From NCBI GenBank assembly GCA_947632605.1, contig CANRPX010000005.1, positions 1 to 64,000 of the forward strand: 64,000 nucleotides of DNA, in the 5' to 3' direction. Numbering within the stretch: position 1 is the stretch's first letter; each line of letters opens with the position of its first letter. The position numbers and the translations under genes were made by a program. The DNA is from an uncultured Clostridia bacterium. Lineage in GTDB: Bacteria; Bacillota; Clostridia; TANB77; CAG-508. The notes below the pieces were generated by a model that did no database searches, was not told where the DNA came from, and worked only from the letters and a program-made list of their open reading frames with translations. This document shows, piece by piece, positions 29,125 to 39,819 of this stretch.

Positions 29125-31542
29125 TTATTTTCTTTTAATTATTCTAATAACTATAACAGTCATATCATCTTTTACTACTCCAAAGCTATTATCAACTGCT
29201 TCTGCTAAAATTAAATCTGCTATTTTTTGAACATTAGTTGTAGTAAGATTTTTTAAGAAATATTCTATCCAATCTTCTTTCATATCTTCCATCGAATCTA
29301 AAATTCCATCACTACACATAACTAGTATATCTCCATCTGCAAGATCTAATTTTTGTGATGTTAATTCAATATTATTAAGCATTCCAATAGGAAGATTTTC
29401 AGATTTTACTTGTTTAATGTTCTTCTTATTTTTTATGTAGGTACAACATGCAGCATTTTTTATAAATTCAGCTTTTCCAGTAAATAAATCTAATACAGAA
29501 ACATCAAGTGTTGAGTATCTTTTTGAGGCTCCTAAATAACTAATTCTAGAATTTATCATTTTAACAGATTCTTCACTTTCAAATCCTGCAGATAACATTT
29601 GCTTAATTAGTCGTAAGGTAATTTTACTATACTCTCTAGCTTTTTCTCCACTTCCCATTCCATCTGCAATTGCTAACAAATATTTTCCATCTGCAAGTTT
29701 TATTTGCAAACTACAATCTCCTGAAATTTCGCTTCCTTCTTTAGTTATTTTTCCACTTCCTACCTGAAGAACAAATTTATCTTCACTAGCATAAATTTGA
29801 TAATATTCTTTCTTTTCTTCATTTATTCTTTCTCTTTGAAAAGCAACTTTTGTTTCTAGACTTTTTGAAATGATTTCAATAATATTTGCAATTGTTTTCT
29901 TTTCTCTTAATGTAGTATCTGCATAATTACATTTTAGTTCTATTATATATTTCTCATTTTTTAATTGTTTAATTTCACATCTATCAATTTTTATATTCTT
30001 ATTTTTAAATAAGATTTCAAGTTCCTTTTCTTTTTTACTAAATTTACTTTCTTTTGACTCAGTAGCTACTTCTTCTGCACATTTATCAATAATTTTTACA
30101 GCACCTTTTAAGTTTTCGTTCATTGCATCTATTGTATTTTTTCTTTCTTGTTCTTTTGCTTTATTTATTTGATAAATTTTTAATGTTCTATTTGCAATTT
30201 TTACAATTTCTTGTAAATCGTTTTTTATATTTTCATCTCTCATAAGAACATAATTATTATGTTCTTTTAAAATTTCTATTAAATCTTTATCTACTATAAT
30301 TTCATTTTCGATTAGAACAGCACATATATCTCTTGCAATTCCAGTATCTTCATTTGAAATTTCTTCGTAAAAAATATTTAATCTAACTTCTTCTAAGTTA
30401 TCTAAAAAATCTTGTATAAATGATTCTCTACTTGCAATTTCTTCTTTATCAGCACTATTCATTAATTGATTAAACATTTCTGATATTGTTTTAAGTTTTT
30501 TAGAAACATCTTCGTTTTTTGATTCTAATCTTCGATCTCCTGAATCGTCTAGTAATTTATCTTTTCCAAAAAATTCTTCTATATCTATTTTTACTTTACT
30601 TGGAACAAGTAAAAGACCAATAGAAGCTATAAATACTTCTCTAAAATAGATTATCATTGTAGTTGCTCCTCTAACCCAATAAGTAAGAATTGCATTTCCA
30701 AGTAAAAATCCAGCTATAACTCCTATTTTTCCAAATCTGTTCAAAAGTCCTGATAATATTCCAGATATTGCAAATATAGAAATTTGTGTAAAGCTTGTAC
30801 CATCTAAAAAACTAGTAGCAAGTCCAATTGAAATTCCAGAAACTGCTCCAAGTAGCATTCCATTTTTCCATCCTAAAACCATTATTATGAATATAATTAC
30901 TATATTGCTAAGGTTTAAAGAAAATACACTTATATTATTAAAAACAGTGCTCGCAAGAGAAACAATTATAGCTGTTGCTATTAATTCTTCAATTGTAAAT
31001 GCTTTTTTTTCATTAAAATCCCTTATAGTAGCTAAGCCATTAACAAAAATTTTATAAAATACATATACAATAGCACTTGATATTATTCCCATAAAAACAT
31101 CATATATTAAAAATACACCTACAAAGTTTTTTATAAGTGAAACAATAAAGCAAGCTGCAAATAATTTTCCGCCTGTTTTTACTTCTTCGTTTCTTTCTTC
31201 AACTGCTATTTTACCTCTAAAAATTAAAACAAATATAAAATATACTACTGAAATTTCAAGAAAATTGATTAAACTTGTAGAACCTCCTCCTACACAAGTT
31301 CCTAAAATTGCTGAAATAAAAACTCCTACTATTGGCACACTTTCTCCAACACAAGCTGCCATTATAGATAGTCCAAAAGGCATAATTCCACCTTTTATTG
31401 ATAATGTAGAAACTAAAAAAGTTAAAATATAAATAATTATATTTTGATATTTAAAAATTTCTTTTAATCTATAATAAATTTTATTACTTTTTTCAATTAC
31501 TTCTTCATTCTGATTTGACATATCTGCAACGTTTTGAAACAT
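29125..31542 (-). CDS. spoIIE: stage II sporulation protein E
   Basis: Multi-TM N-terminus, PP2C phosphatase domain LLAIADGMGSGEKAREYS...VMCSDGILDS...DDMTVIVIRI. Confidence 0.9.
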   Translation of the reverse strand: MFQNVADMSNQNEEVIEKSNKIYYRLKEIFKYQNIIIYILTFLVSTLSIKGGIMPFGLSIMAACVGESVPIVGVFISAILGTCVGGGSTSLINFLEISVVYFIFVLIFRGKIAVEERNEEVKTGGKLFAACFIVSLIKNFVGVFLIYDVFMGIISSAIVYVFYKIFVNGLATIRDFNEKKAFTIEELIATAIIVSLASTVFNNISVFSLNLSNIVIIFIIMVLGWKNGMLLGAVSGISIGLATSFLDGTSFTQISIFAISGILSGLLNRFGKIGVIAGFLLGNAILTYWVRGATTMIIYFREVFIASIGLLLVPSKVKIDIEEFFGKDKLLDDSGDRRLESKNEDVSKKLKTISEMFNQLMNSADKEEIASRESFIQDFLDNLEEVRLNIFYEEISNEDTGIARDICAVLIENEIIVDKDLIEILKEHNNYVLMRDENIKNDLQEIVKIANRTLKIYQINKAKEQERKNTIDAMNENLKGAVKIIDKCAEEVATESKESKFSKKEKELEILFKNKNIKIDRCEIKQLKNEKYIIELKCNYADTTLREKKTIANIIEIISKSLETKVAFQRERINEEKKEYYQIYASEDKFVLQVGSGKITKEGSEISGDCSLQIKLADGKYLLAIADGMGSGEKAREYSKITLRLIKQMLSAGFESEESVKMINSRISYLGASKRYSTLDVSVLDLFTGKAEFIKNAACCTYIKNKKNIKQVKSENLPIGMLNNIELTSQKLDLADGDILVMCSDGILDSMEDMKEDWIEYFLKNLTTTNVQKIADLILAEAVDNSFGVVKDDMTVIVIRIIKRK

Positions 31543-31602
31543 CCTTAACCACTCCTTTACTTTTAATACATATTTTTATTTAAACATACCTTGAAAGAAA
31601 AT

Positions 31603-31611
31603 TTTGTCAAA
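31603..31611. promoter_or_regulatory. candidate Spo0A (0A) box upstream of spoIIE
   Basis: TTTGTCAAA about 60 bp upstream of the spoIIE start. Confidence 0.35.
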
Positions 31612-31857
31612 TTTAAAACATATATATTAAAAGTTTTTTACAAATTGTGATAATTTAGACTTATTTTATTACATTTATTTTAAAAAGACAAGTAAAAAAA
31701 TAAAAAACTATAAAGAAATTAAGTTAATTTTGATAAATATTTTTTATAATAAAAAATTTAATTTTCTTTATAATTTTTATCTTTTTATTTTCATACCATC
31801 TTTACACTGCTATAATACTACAAATATATTATAATATCAATTTTTGTAAAAAATTAT

Positions 31858-31897
31858 CGAGAGAGTACCTGTTAAGGACTCTCTCGATAATGCGTGC
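31858..31897 (-). terminator. terminator of the foreign-composition gene
   Basis: TTATCGAGAGAGT...ACTCTCTCGATAA stem followed by TTTTTT on the minus strand. Confidence 0.8.
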
Positions 31898-31914
31898 TTT
31901 ATTAAGAACGTTCT

Positions 31915-32898
31915 TCAGAACAACCTCCTTATTTTATCCAAAAGTGTGGATTTATGTTTTCCACTAATGGTTATCGGTTTCAGAGGTTTTTGGGAGTTAT
32001 TCTTCGTGGGAGAATCGATGAATTCCAGAAATCCCCGGCTGTATACATCTTTGCGCCAGAAATCATAAATGAAATTCACTCCTTCATCACTAGGAACAGT
32101 AATGCGTTTGCAGGGAATCATGCCACGAACACCTTTTTTGTAGTGCTCTGGTATGCCGGCCTCAATGGGAAGACTGTCAACAAGTTTCTCGATTTCATAC
32201 TTTCCCGGATGGTAGAGCATATCTATCAGGATTTCCTGATTCAGACACACACTTGTACTTACCTTGTCTAACTCAATTCCCATCGCAGGAAAAATCAGTA
32301 CTGTGTTTTCTTCTTGACTCAAACAAAAGCTAACAACAAATCCAAAACGATTTTCCAGTCTTTCCTTAACAGACATAAAGAATTTAACTCTGTCATCTTC
32401 TTCATGAACTTCTTTTTCCCAGGATTTATTTTCCGTGAATCTGCTAAATGGACAGTTTTTTACAGAGCACCGCTCACATGTCTTCTTGTCGGCGATGTAA
32501 CCACTGGTACGATAAGCTGTTCTGCATGCCAAAATGGTAAGATAGCGATTGATTTTCTCTTTCTCGTGAATTCCTTTTTCTTCAAAAGGCATCCATCTAA
32601 TTCCATCAAGCATGGAGCCACCGCCCCAATAGTAGCCGAAATTCCACGTGGCATTTTCGACATACTTCTTGATTGATATTCTTCCACTTTCCATAAACTC
32701 ATAATCTTTAGTAGGGATTACCATAAAAATAGATCCCCGGTAATGCCGAAGAATCAGTGGATGATAACTCTGCAAAGAATGTGCTGGAATGTAATAATAC
32801 CAACCATTTTCGTCAGTGTGTACGTGTTCTTCTCCGATACTCAAACCAATGAGATTGCTTACGATGTCGCTGAGCTGAGATGTGACTTCATTGTTCAT
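31915..32898 (-). CDS. uncharacterised protein of atypical composition with Cys cluster
   Basis: Intact 327-aa ORF, TGA stop, own terminator, visibly higher GC and different codon use from neighbours; CERCSVKNCPF motif. Confidence 0.75.
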   Translation of the reverse strand: MNNEVTSQLSDIVSNLIGLSIGEEHVHTDENGWYYYIPAHSLQSYHPLILRHYRGSIFMVIPTKDYEFMESGRISIKKYVENATWNFGYYWGGGSMLDGIRWMPFEEKGIHEKEKINRYLTILACRTAYRTSGYIADKKTCERCSVKNCPFSRFTENKSWEKEVHEEDDRVKFFMSVKERLENRFGFVVSFCLSQEENTVLIFPAMGIELDKVSTSVCLNQEILIDMLYHPGKYEIEKLVDSLPIEAGIPEHYKKGVRGMIPCKRITVPSDEGVNFIYDFWRKDVYSRGFLEFIDSPTKNNSQKPLKPITISGKHKSTLLDKIRRLF

Positions 32899-33246
32899 GT
32901 AATCTCTCCTTCTTATTCGTCCAAAATCTGCACACCTTTCAAAAAAAACTTTTTGAAAAAAACCTTCCTAAATAATTATTTTACAATTCTGCTGTACGTC
33001 CAAAGGTGCAAAAAGAAGTATAACAGAAAGGTAAGTTATATTAATTATAGCACATTTACATAATATGGTCAAAATTTGCTATATTTTTTTTTGCTTTCAA
33101 TCATCGCGTAATCTCATTTTTAAATAATGCAATTTTTATATTTTTTCTTAAAAAATATAAAAGTAGACATTTTAAACTTATAAGATTAAAATTTAATTTA
33201 TCCTTATTAAGTTTATTTTCTACTTCTTATATCTTTTTTAATTAAT

Positions 33247-33969
33247 TTAAACTTCTGTTTTTAGTATTTTTATTACTTCTTCATAATTATTTATTTGATA
33301 ATCTGATAATTCATTTATTTTTTCTCTATCCCTATCAGAATATCTATCATATACTGCAACCACTTCAATTCCGGCATTTTTTCCTGCTTCTATTCCAACT
33401 AAAGAATCTTCAAAAATTAAACATTCTTCTTTTTTTACATTAAGTTCTTTCATAACTTTTAAATATATTTCTGGGTTTGGTTTTATTTCTTTTGCATCTT
33501 CTCTTGTATAAATAATGGAAAAATAATCATCTAATTTTAATTTACTTATTATGTTTTTATTTTCATTTCTATAAATATTCATATTCTGTTTTCTAGTAGT
33601 GCTTGCAATTATAAGAATAAAGTTCTTTTCTTTTAATAACTTTAAGAATTTTGGAACATCTGGTTTAAAATCTACTTTATCTTTCAAATATTTTTCAGAT
33701 ATCTCATATCTTACTTCTCCAATCTTTTCTGCTTCTAAATGAAATTTATATATTTCTTTTAATTCTTTATAATATTCTAAATATGGATTTTCTGATTTGC
33801 TATTTCTTCTCAAAGATTCATCTCTTCTTATTTGAAGTTTTTCTGTATCTAAAGTCTCTTTAACACCTAAATTCTCCAATAATAGCTTATCTACTTCATT
33901 CCAAATATTAATTGAATCTATAAGTGTTCCATCCATGTCAAAAATAATAACTTTTTTATTTTTAAACAT
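33247..33969 (-). CDS. HAD-family hydrolase (beta-phosphoglucomutase-like)
   Basis: IIFDMDGTLIDS, ASTTRKQN, CLIFEDSLVGIEAGKNAG. Confidence 0.9.
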   Translation of the reverse strand: MFKNKKVIIFDMDGTLIDSINIWNEVDKLLLENLGVKETLDTEKLQIRRDESLRRNSKSENPYLEYYKELKEIYKFHLEAEKIGEVRYEISEKYLKDKVDFKPDVPKFLKLLKEKNFILIIASTTRKQNMNIYRNENKNIISKLKLDDYFSIIYTREDAKEIKPNPEIYLKVMKELNVKKEECLIFEDSLVGIEAGKNAGIEVVAVYDRYSDRDREKINELSDYQINNYEEVIKILKTEV

Positions 33970-34029
33970 TTATATATACCTCTTTAAAAAAATATTTTTA
34001 TTTATAATAACATAAATTTTAAAAATAAG

Positions 34030-35835
34030 CTATTTTAATTTTCCATAATACATATCACTAAATATTCCATTTTTCTCAATTAATTCATCATATTTTCCAC
34101 TTTCTTCAATTTTACCTTTGTTTAAAACTATTATTTTATCGCAATTTTTTAAAGTGGTTAATCTATGTGCTATTGAAATAATTGTTGTATTATTTTCTTT
34201 TTGCAATTTCTCTATTTCTGTTTGAATATGTTTTTCTGAAGTATTATCTAGTGCAGAAGTTGCTTCATCTAAAATTAAGATTTTTGGTTTTCTTAAGAAA
34301 ATTCTTGCTATTGCTATTCTTTGTCTTTGTCCACCTGATAAATTATTTCCACCTTCTGAAATTATTGAATTAAATTTATCTGGTAAGCCATTTATATAGT
34401 CATATATATAAGCCTTTTTTGCAGCTTCTTCTACTTCTTCTAATGAAACTTCTCTATTTAATCCATAACAAATATTTTCAAAAATTGTACCTGCTATTAA
34501 GAATGGACTTTGTGGAACAAGAGCAATAAGTTCTGAAATATCTTTTCTACTTAAAGAGTCTATATTTCTTGAATCTACTATAATTCTTCCATGCCCTTTT
34601 TCTAGTTTAGAAATTGCTTTAATTAGTGATGATTTTCCACATCCACTAGGACCTGCAATTCCTAAAAACATTCCTTTATCTATTTGCAAATTAAAGTTAT
34701 CTAATATAACTTTATCTTCATCTTCATTATAATAAAACATTAAGTCTTTAATATCTACTATACTATCTGTTTTAACATTTTCTTTTTTATTTGATACTTC
34801 ACTATATGAAAAGTCATTTGGTATTTCTACCATTTTGAAGAAGTCAGTAGCTAAAACTGTACATTCTGATAATTCATCAAAAATTCTATGTAGTTCTTCT
34901 AATGGTTTTATTAGTTGATTAAAACATAAATAAGCTGTTAAAACATTACCAACAGATATAATATTTTTTGTTGCTAAATATGTTGATATTCCAATAATTA
35001 ATACTGTAAAAAATGCTTGATTTACAAATTTTAAGCAGTCATACATAGCCATTGCCTTATGGTGCTTCATTTCTTTTGATCTTAAAAATTCTGACTTATT
35101 ATCAAATCTATTTGTTTCAAAATCAACACTATCACTAATTCTTATAACTTCAATTCCATTTATTAATTCAACTATTGTTCCATCCATTTGAGATTTACTT
35201 TCCAATAGTTCAACTCTTATACCTTTTTGACTATGTATTTGTTTGAAAACTATAAATATTCCAATTGGTATAACAAGCATCATTGGTAATGCTAAAACAA
35301 ATGGTAATGTTATAAATATTGTTATAATTGCAGCAATACTATTGAAAATAGCTGGTGCAAAATCCATAAATAACAATTTTTCAAGTTTTACTGTTCCTTC
35401 TAAGCATCTATTCATTCTTCCATGAATATTTCCAGTCATATTTTCTCTAAAATATGAAAGTGGAGCCATGAGTAAAGATTTAATAACCATTCCTCTTGCT
35501 TCTTTTTCTGTTCTTGTTGCTGTATCTTCTACCATAACTCTTCTAACTATTTTTATAACTTCATTTGCTACATTAACAACTAATATTAATATTAGAAAAG
35601 GTATAACTTTTAAAAATGCTATTTTTTCTTGTGTTAAAATATCATCAGTAAGCCATCCAATTGCTTTTGGTGTTACTTGCGTTAATGCTGCTGAAATTAT
35701 CATTATTAAGACAATTATTAAAAATGAAATTTTTTGTTTTTTAGTTAATATTTTATATAATTTTTTTAATACAGATTTTATTGATTCTTTTTCTTTTTTC
35801 ATTTGCTCTCCTTTTCTCTTTCTTACATTTAACAC
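34030..35835 (-). CDS. ABC transporter, fused permease/ATP-binding protein
   Basis: Six-TM domain; GPSGCGKSSLIK, LSGGQRQRIAIAR, ILDEATSALD. Confidence 0.95.
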   Translation of the reverse strand: MLNVRKRKGEQMKKEKESIKSVLKKLYKILTKKQKISFLIIVLIMIISAALTQVTPKAIGWLTDDILTQEKIAFLKVIPFLILILVVNVANEVIKIVRRVMVEDTATRTEKEARGMVIKSLLMAPLSYFRENMTGNIHGRMNRCLEGTVKLEKLLFMDFAPAIFNSIAAIITIFITLPFVLALPMMLVIPIGIFIVFKQIHSQKGIRVELLESKSQMDGTIVELINGIEVIRISDSVDFETNRFDNKSEFLRSKEMKHHKAMAMYDCLKFVNQAFFTVLIIGISTYLATKNIISVGNVLTAYLCFNQLIKPLEELHRIFDELSECTVLATDFFKMVEIPNDFSYSEVSNKKENVKTDSIVDIKDLMFYYNEDEDKVILDNFNLQIDKGMFLGIAGPSGCGKSSLIKAISKLEKGHGRIIVDSRNIDSLSRKDISELIALVPQSPFLIAGTIFENICYGLNREVSLEEVEEAAKKAYIYDYINGLPDKFNSIISEGGNNLSGGQRQRIAIARIFLRKPKILILDEATSALDNTSEKHIQTEIEKLQKENNTTIISIAHRLTTLKNCDKIIVLNKGKIEESGKYDELIEKNGIFSDMYYGKLK

Positions 35836-35882
35836 ACTATTTTATATTATATCATAGTTTACATAAAATGTAAATAACTACT

Positions 35883-35942
35883 AAAAAAAGATATGATATT
35901 GAAATAATAATTCTAAAATTTAACTTCAAATCATATCTTTTT
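35883..35942 (-). terminator. intrinsic terminator
   Basis: AAAAAAGATATGAT...ATCATATCTTTTTT. Confidence 0.6.
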
Positions 35943-35973
35943 TACTTTATAGAATTTTTAATTATAATAAAAA

Positions 35974-36858
35974 TTATTCATCTATATCTATTAATTCATA
36001 CTCTTTAGATCCTATTCCTAAATCTGCTGCTGCATCTATTGTGTGAGTTCCATGTCTTGAATTAACTCTCTCTAAGAAATGTTCTTTTCCTGGATCATTA
36101 GAATTTTTAACTAAATCTATACAAGCTTGGTCTATTGCAACTGGATCTAAAGAAGCTAAAATTCCAATATCTTTCATACATGGATCTTCTGCAACATTAC
36201 AACAATCACAATCAACACTCATATTACACATAACATTTATATATGCAATGTTTTCTCCAAATTTTTTAGTAACACTACTTGCTGCATCTGCCATTGCCTC
36301 TAAGAATTTTATTTGATCTGCTCTAAACATATCTTCATAACTTGCGTTTTCTGCTCCTGTGCAGTGAATATATCTTTTTCCTTTTCCAGAAGCAACACCT
36401 ATTGATAATTGTTTTAAAGCTCCACCATATCCACCCATTGGATGTCCTTTAAAATGTGACAATACAAGCATTGAATCATAATTATCTATGTTTTTACCTA
36501 CATAATTTTTCTTAATTACTTTTCCATTTGGAATTTTTAAGACTTTATCTTCGCCTTCACCATCTAAAATGTCTACTTTAAAATATTTTGTCCATCCATG
36601 TTCTGCCATTAATTCATTATGTCTTTCTGTTGTATTTCTAGCACCATCATAAGCGGTGTTACATTCAACAACAGTTCCATTTACATGTTCTACCATAGCT
36701 TTTACCATTTCTGGTCTAATATAGTTTTGATTTCCACGTTCACCAGAATGTAACTTAACTGCTACTTTTCCTGGTAACTTTCTTCCAAGGACTTCATACA
36801 TCCTAACAATATTTTCAGGTGTAATTTCCTTGCAAAAATAAACTTTTGATTTTTCCAT
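35974..36858 (-). CDS. DUF362 domain-containing protein
   Basis: VAVKLHSGERGNQNYIRPE, SHFKGHPMGGYGGALKQLSIG, DPVAIDQACIDLV; likely start MEKSKVYF. Confidence 0.75.
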   Translation of the reverse strand: MEKSKVYFCKEITPENIVRMYEVLGRKLPGKVAVKLHSGERGNQNYIRPEMVKAMVEHVNGTVVECNTAYDGARNTTERHNELMAEHGWTKYFKVDILDGEGEDKVLKIPNGKVIKKNYVGKNIDNYDSMLVLSHFKGHPMGGYGGALKQLSIGVASGKGKRYIHCTGAENASYEDMFRADQIKFLEAMADAASSVTKKFGENIAYINVMCNMSVDCDCCNVAEDPCMKDIGILASLDPVAIDQACIDLVKNSNDPGKEHFLERVNSRHGTHTIDAAADLGIGSKEYELIDIDE

Positions 36859-36883
36859 AAATACCGTTCCTTTCTTTTTTATT

Positions 36884-37357
36884 TTAATATTTACTAACCC
36901 ATTCTTTAAGTTCTTCTTCAGTAATTGATCCTCTAAGTCTATCTCCTCCAAACCATTTTGTTGTATCAGAACAAGATGGTTTTAATTCATCTATTGTATT
37001 TCCAAGTCCACTACTTCCAGATGTTGCGAATACAATTATATTTTTATTTGAAAAGTCATAACTTTCTAAAAAAGTATTTATAATTGTTGGTGCAACATAC
37101 CACCAAATTGGAAATCCTAAATAAATAGTATCATATTGCTCCATATTTTCAACTTTTCCAATGATACCTGGTCTTGATGAATGATCATTCATTTCAATTG
37201 AACTTCTGCTATTTTTATCCATCCAATTTAAATCTTCTGGTGTATAAGGAATTTCTGGTTCTATTTGGTATAAATCACCATTTACTACATTTGCAAGTTT
37301 TTCAGCTACTTTCTTTGTAGTACCACTTGCTGAAAAATAAGCAACTAAGCTTTTCAT
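36884..37357 (-). CDS. flavodoxin
   Basis: SLVAYFSASGTTKKVAEKLA, YLGFPIWWYVAPTI. Confidence 0.85.
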   Translation of the reverse strand: MKSLVAYFSASGTTKKVAEKLANVVNGDLYQIEPEIPYTPEDLNWMDKNSRSSIEMNDHSSRPGIIGKVENMEQYDTIYLGFPIWWYVAPTIINTFLESYDFSNKNIIVFATSGSSGLGNTIDELKPSCSDTTKWFGGDRLRGSITEEELKEWVSKY

Positions 37358-37465
37358 ATATAAATCTCCTTTCAATGGATTAATTATTACATATCTGTTT
37401 TTCCGTTTAGATAATATCACAAAGAAAAAAAGTTTTCAATTGTTTTTTCTTTCTTTCCAAATCTT

Positions 37466-38341
37466 TTATTTACACTGTTTCCATAGCATTTTGTTGTTTT
37501 TAAATTCATATACTATTTTATTTTCATCATATAAGTAAGATAAATATGATTTTATCGTACTACCTATAAGCACATATTGATTTGGATTCATTATTAAATT
37601 ATATTCATCAAATATATTTTTTAAAATTTCTTCAAAAGTTTTTTCTTCTTTGCAGAAATCATAAATTTTTTCTGCAATTTCATATATTTTGTTTTTATTA
37701 AGTTCTATTAATGAATATATATCACAAGTAGCTTCACAATGTGATGGTATATAAAGATTTCCTTTTAAAGTACTTAAAAATTCCAAAGTATTTAAATATT
37801 CTCTTACATCATAAATAAAAAATAAATGATATTTTGTAATGGTTTCTTCACTAAATAAAGAGTCTGCTAAAAAGTATATATTATCACTAGTTTTAATTCC
37901 CACCATATCAAAAAAATGACCTTTTAGCATAAAATATTCTAATCCTTCTGGCAAATTTCCATCTAACTCTATTGCATTTGATTCTTTTGCTAATAAAAAC
38001 TTATTTCTTATATCTTTAAAAGGATATCCTCCATAAAGAAAAGAAGGTTCCAAAATAGGACTTTCTGTAAAAGATTTTTCAATATTATGTGCTAAAATAT
38101 TGCAACCTGTTCTATCTTGAATTACTTTATTTCCACCAATATGATCTGCGTTAGAATGTGTATTTATTATTCCTTTAACTTTCCAACCTTGCTCATCTAT
38201 AATTTTTAATATTTTTTTACCAGCATCTTTATCATTTCCTGAATCTATTATATACACATTTTCTTCATCTATTTTATAAATTCCAATATTTGTTGGATTT
38301 TTTATGTAATATGTTTTTTCTCCTACTTTAATTAATTCCAT
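37466..38341 (-). CDS. MBL-fold metallo-hydrolase
   Basis: NTHSNADHIGGN, LKGHFFDMVG, LADSLFSEE, IPSHCE. Confidence 0.85.
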   Translation of the reverse strand: MELIKVGEKTYYIKNPTNIGIYKIDEENVYIIDSGNDKDAGKKILKIIDEQGWKVKGIINTHSNADHIGGNKVIQDRTGCNILAHNIEKSFTESPILEPSFLYGGYPFKDIRNKFLLAKESNAIELDGNLPEGLEYFMLKGHFFDMVGIKTSDNIYFLADSLFSEETITKYHLFFIYDVREYLNTLEFLSTLKGNLYIPSHCEATCDIYSLIELNKNKIYEIAEKIYDFCKEEKTFEEILKNIFDEYNLIMNPNQYVLIGSTIKSYLSYLYDENKIVYEFKNNKMLWKQCK

Positions 38342-38358
38342 TTTAAATTATTTCCTTT

Positions 38359-39627
38359 TTATTTTATATCTTTAAGATTATTTAATTTTTTTGCAATAAT
38401 TGTAATTATAACACAAAATACTAAGATTGTACCAAAGATAAAATTAGTGGTTCCTGTTTTAGGTAATACTTTAGTTGTTGTAGTATTATCTTTTTGTGGC
38501 ACACTAGGTTGATTGCTATTATTATTTTTTTTGTTATTATTTGAATTATTACTTGCGCTATTATCTTTATTTTGATTATTGTTTGAATTGTTGTTTGAAT
38601 TGTTATTGTCTTTATTTTGATTATTATTTGAATTTTTATTTTGGTTATTATTGTCTTTCTCTTCTGTAATTTCGCTCTCTTTATCATCATTTTCTTTATT
38701 ATCTGCATCTTTTGAATATCTAATAGTAGCAGAGTCTATCATCCAGTCAAATCCATAAATTTTTCCTTTTTCTATTAAAATAGAATCTGTTTTTTCTACT
38801 CCAAAAGCAGTATTTTTTATATCAATATTTATGTCTGTTTCAGTATCATTGTAAATATACTTTTCAAATTCATATTCTAATTTATCTCCATCTTTAAATT
38901 TACTCAATAAAATAACATCATCTTCTGAAACTCTTTTTAATAGTTCAGAATTTTCAATTTTTCTATACATAAAATTGAATGATTCTCCTGAATTATACTC
39001 ATTGAATGAAAATGATAATGAATCGCTAGAAATATTTTTAAACATATTTATTTTCTTTTCATAACTTTTTTCGTCTTTTTCTTTTAAATAAATTATACAA
39101 TTTTCTCCAATATCATTTTCAATTTCAGGAAAATTAGTTTTTTCATTAGCTGTAAATTTATATACTTGATTTTGTTTCAATTCTGATAATTTTATTTTAT
39201 CAGTCCATTCTTTATTAGTAATATCTACTCCATATTCAATATTATACAGTTTTTCTATATTTTCTTCTGATATATCTTCAAGTATTTCGTTTGTCATAAA
39301 ATCTATAATTTTACAATCATATACTTTAAAATCTTCTGGTGAATATGTTATTCTTAAACGAATATCATCTTTATATTTAAACAAGTTTGATGGTAAATTG
39401 TAATCACTAGCATAAACAGTTAAACTTGTTTGAGTGTTTTCACCTTCTTTCATTATAAAAACTCCATAACTAACTTCATCATTAACTTTAGAATAAGAAT
39501 TTAATTCGAAATCTTTCGTAATTAGATTTTCGTTATCAGCAGCAAAACTTACATAATGTTCATTAAATATTAATATAATTAATGTAATTATTATTGTTAT
39601 TATTATTGAAAATTTTTTAATTTTCAT
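38359..39627 (-). CDS. LPXTG-anchored surface protein with Asn/Lys-rich linker
   Basis: Signal peptide; (NNQNKDNNNSNN)n linker; LPKTGTTNF + TM + basic tail. Confidence 0.8.
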   Translation of the reverse strand: MKIKKFSIIITIIITLIILIFNEHYVSFAADNENLITKDFELNSYSKVNDEVSYGVFIMKEGENTQTSLTVYASDYNLPSNLFKYKDDIRLRITYSPEDFKVYDCKIIDFMTNEILEDISEENIEKLYNIEYGVDITNKEWTDKIKLSELKQNQVYKFTANEKTNFPEIENDIGENCIIYLKEKDEKSYEKKINMFKNISSDSLSFSFNEYNSGESFNFMYRKIENSELLKRVSEDDVILLSKFKDGDKLEYEFEKYIYNDTETDINIDIKNTAFGVEKTDSILIEKGKIYGFDWMIDSATIRYSKDADNKENDDKESEITEEKDNNNQNKNSNNNQNKDNNNSNNNSNNNQNKDNSASNNSNNNKKNNNSNQPSVPQKDNTTTTKVLPKTGTTNFIFGTILVFCVIITIIAKKLNNLKDIK

Positions 39628-39767
39628 AAAACTAGTTTTCCCCCTTTTTCTTTTGTCAATAATATATTTAATTATATTATTACTGTTTTTTTATTACAAT
39701 TAATTTTATGTTACATTTAAGTAACTATCTTCTTATAATTCTTTAATAATTTTATTCTAAAAATAAA

Positions 39768-39811
39768 CAAACTCTTATAATGTTTATACATAAGCATCAT
39801 AAGAGTTTAAA
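39768..39811 (-). terminator. intrinsic terminator after the mmpL gene
   Basis: AAACTCTTATAATG...CATCATAAGAGTTT. Confidence 0.65.
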
Positions 39812-39819
39812 ATTATTTT

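Noticed and set aside
31954-33063. ORFs on both strands inside the foreign-composition gene
   Set aside because: Overlap the long ORF 31915-32898, which has RBS context and a terminator; less likely to be coding.
38421-38708. Ile/Lys/Thr-rich 95-aa ORF
   Set aside because: Frame-shifted reading of the Asn/Lys-rich linker of the LPXTG protein.
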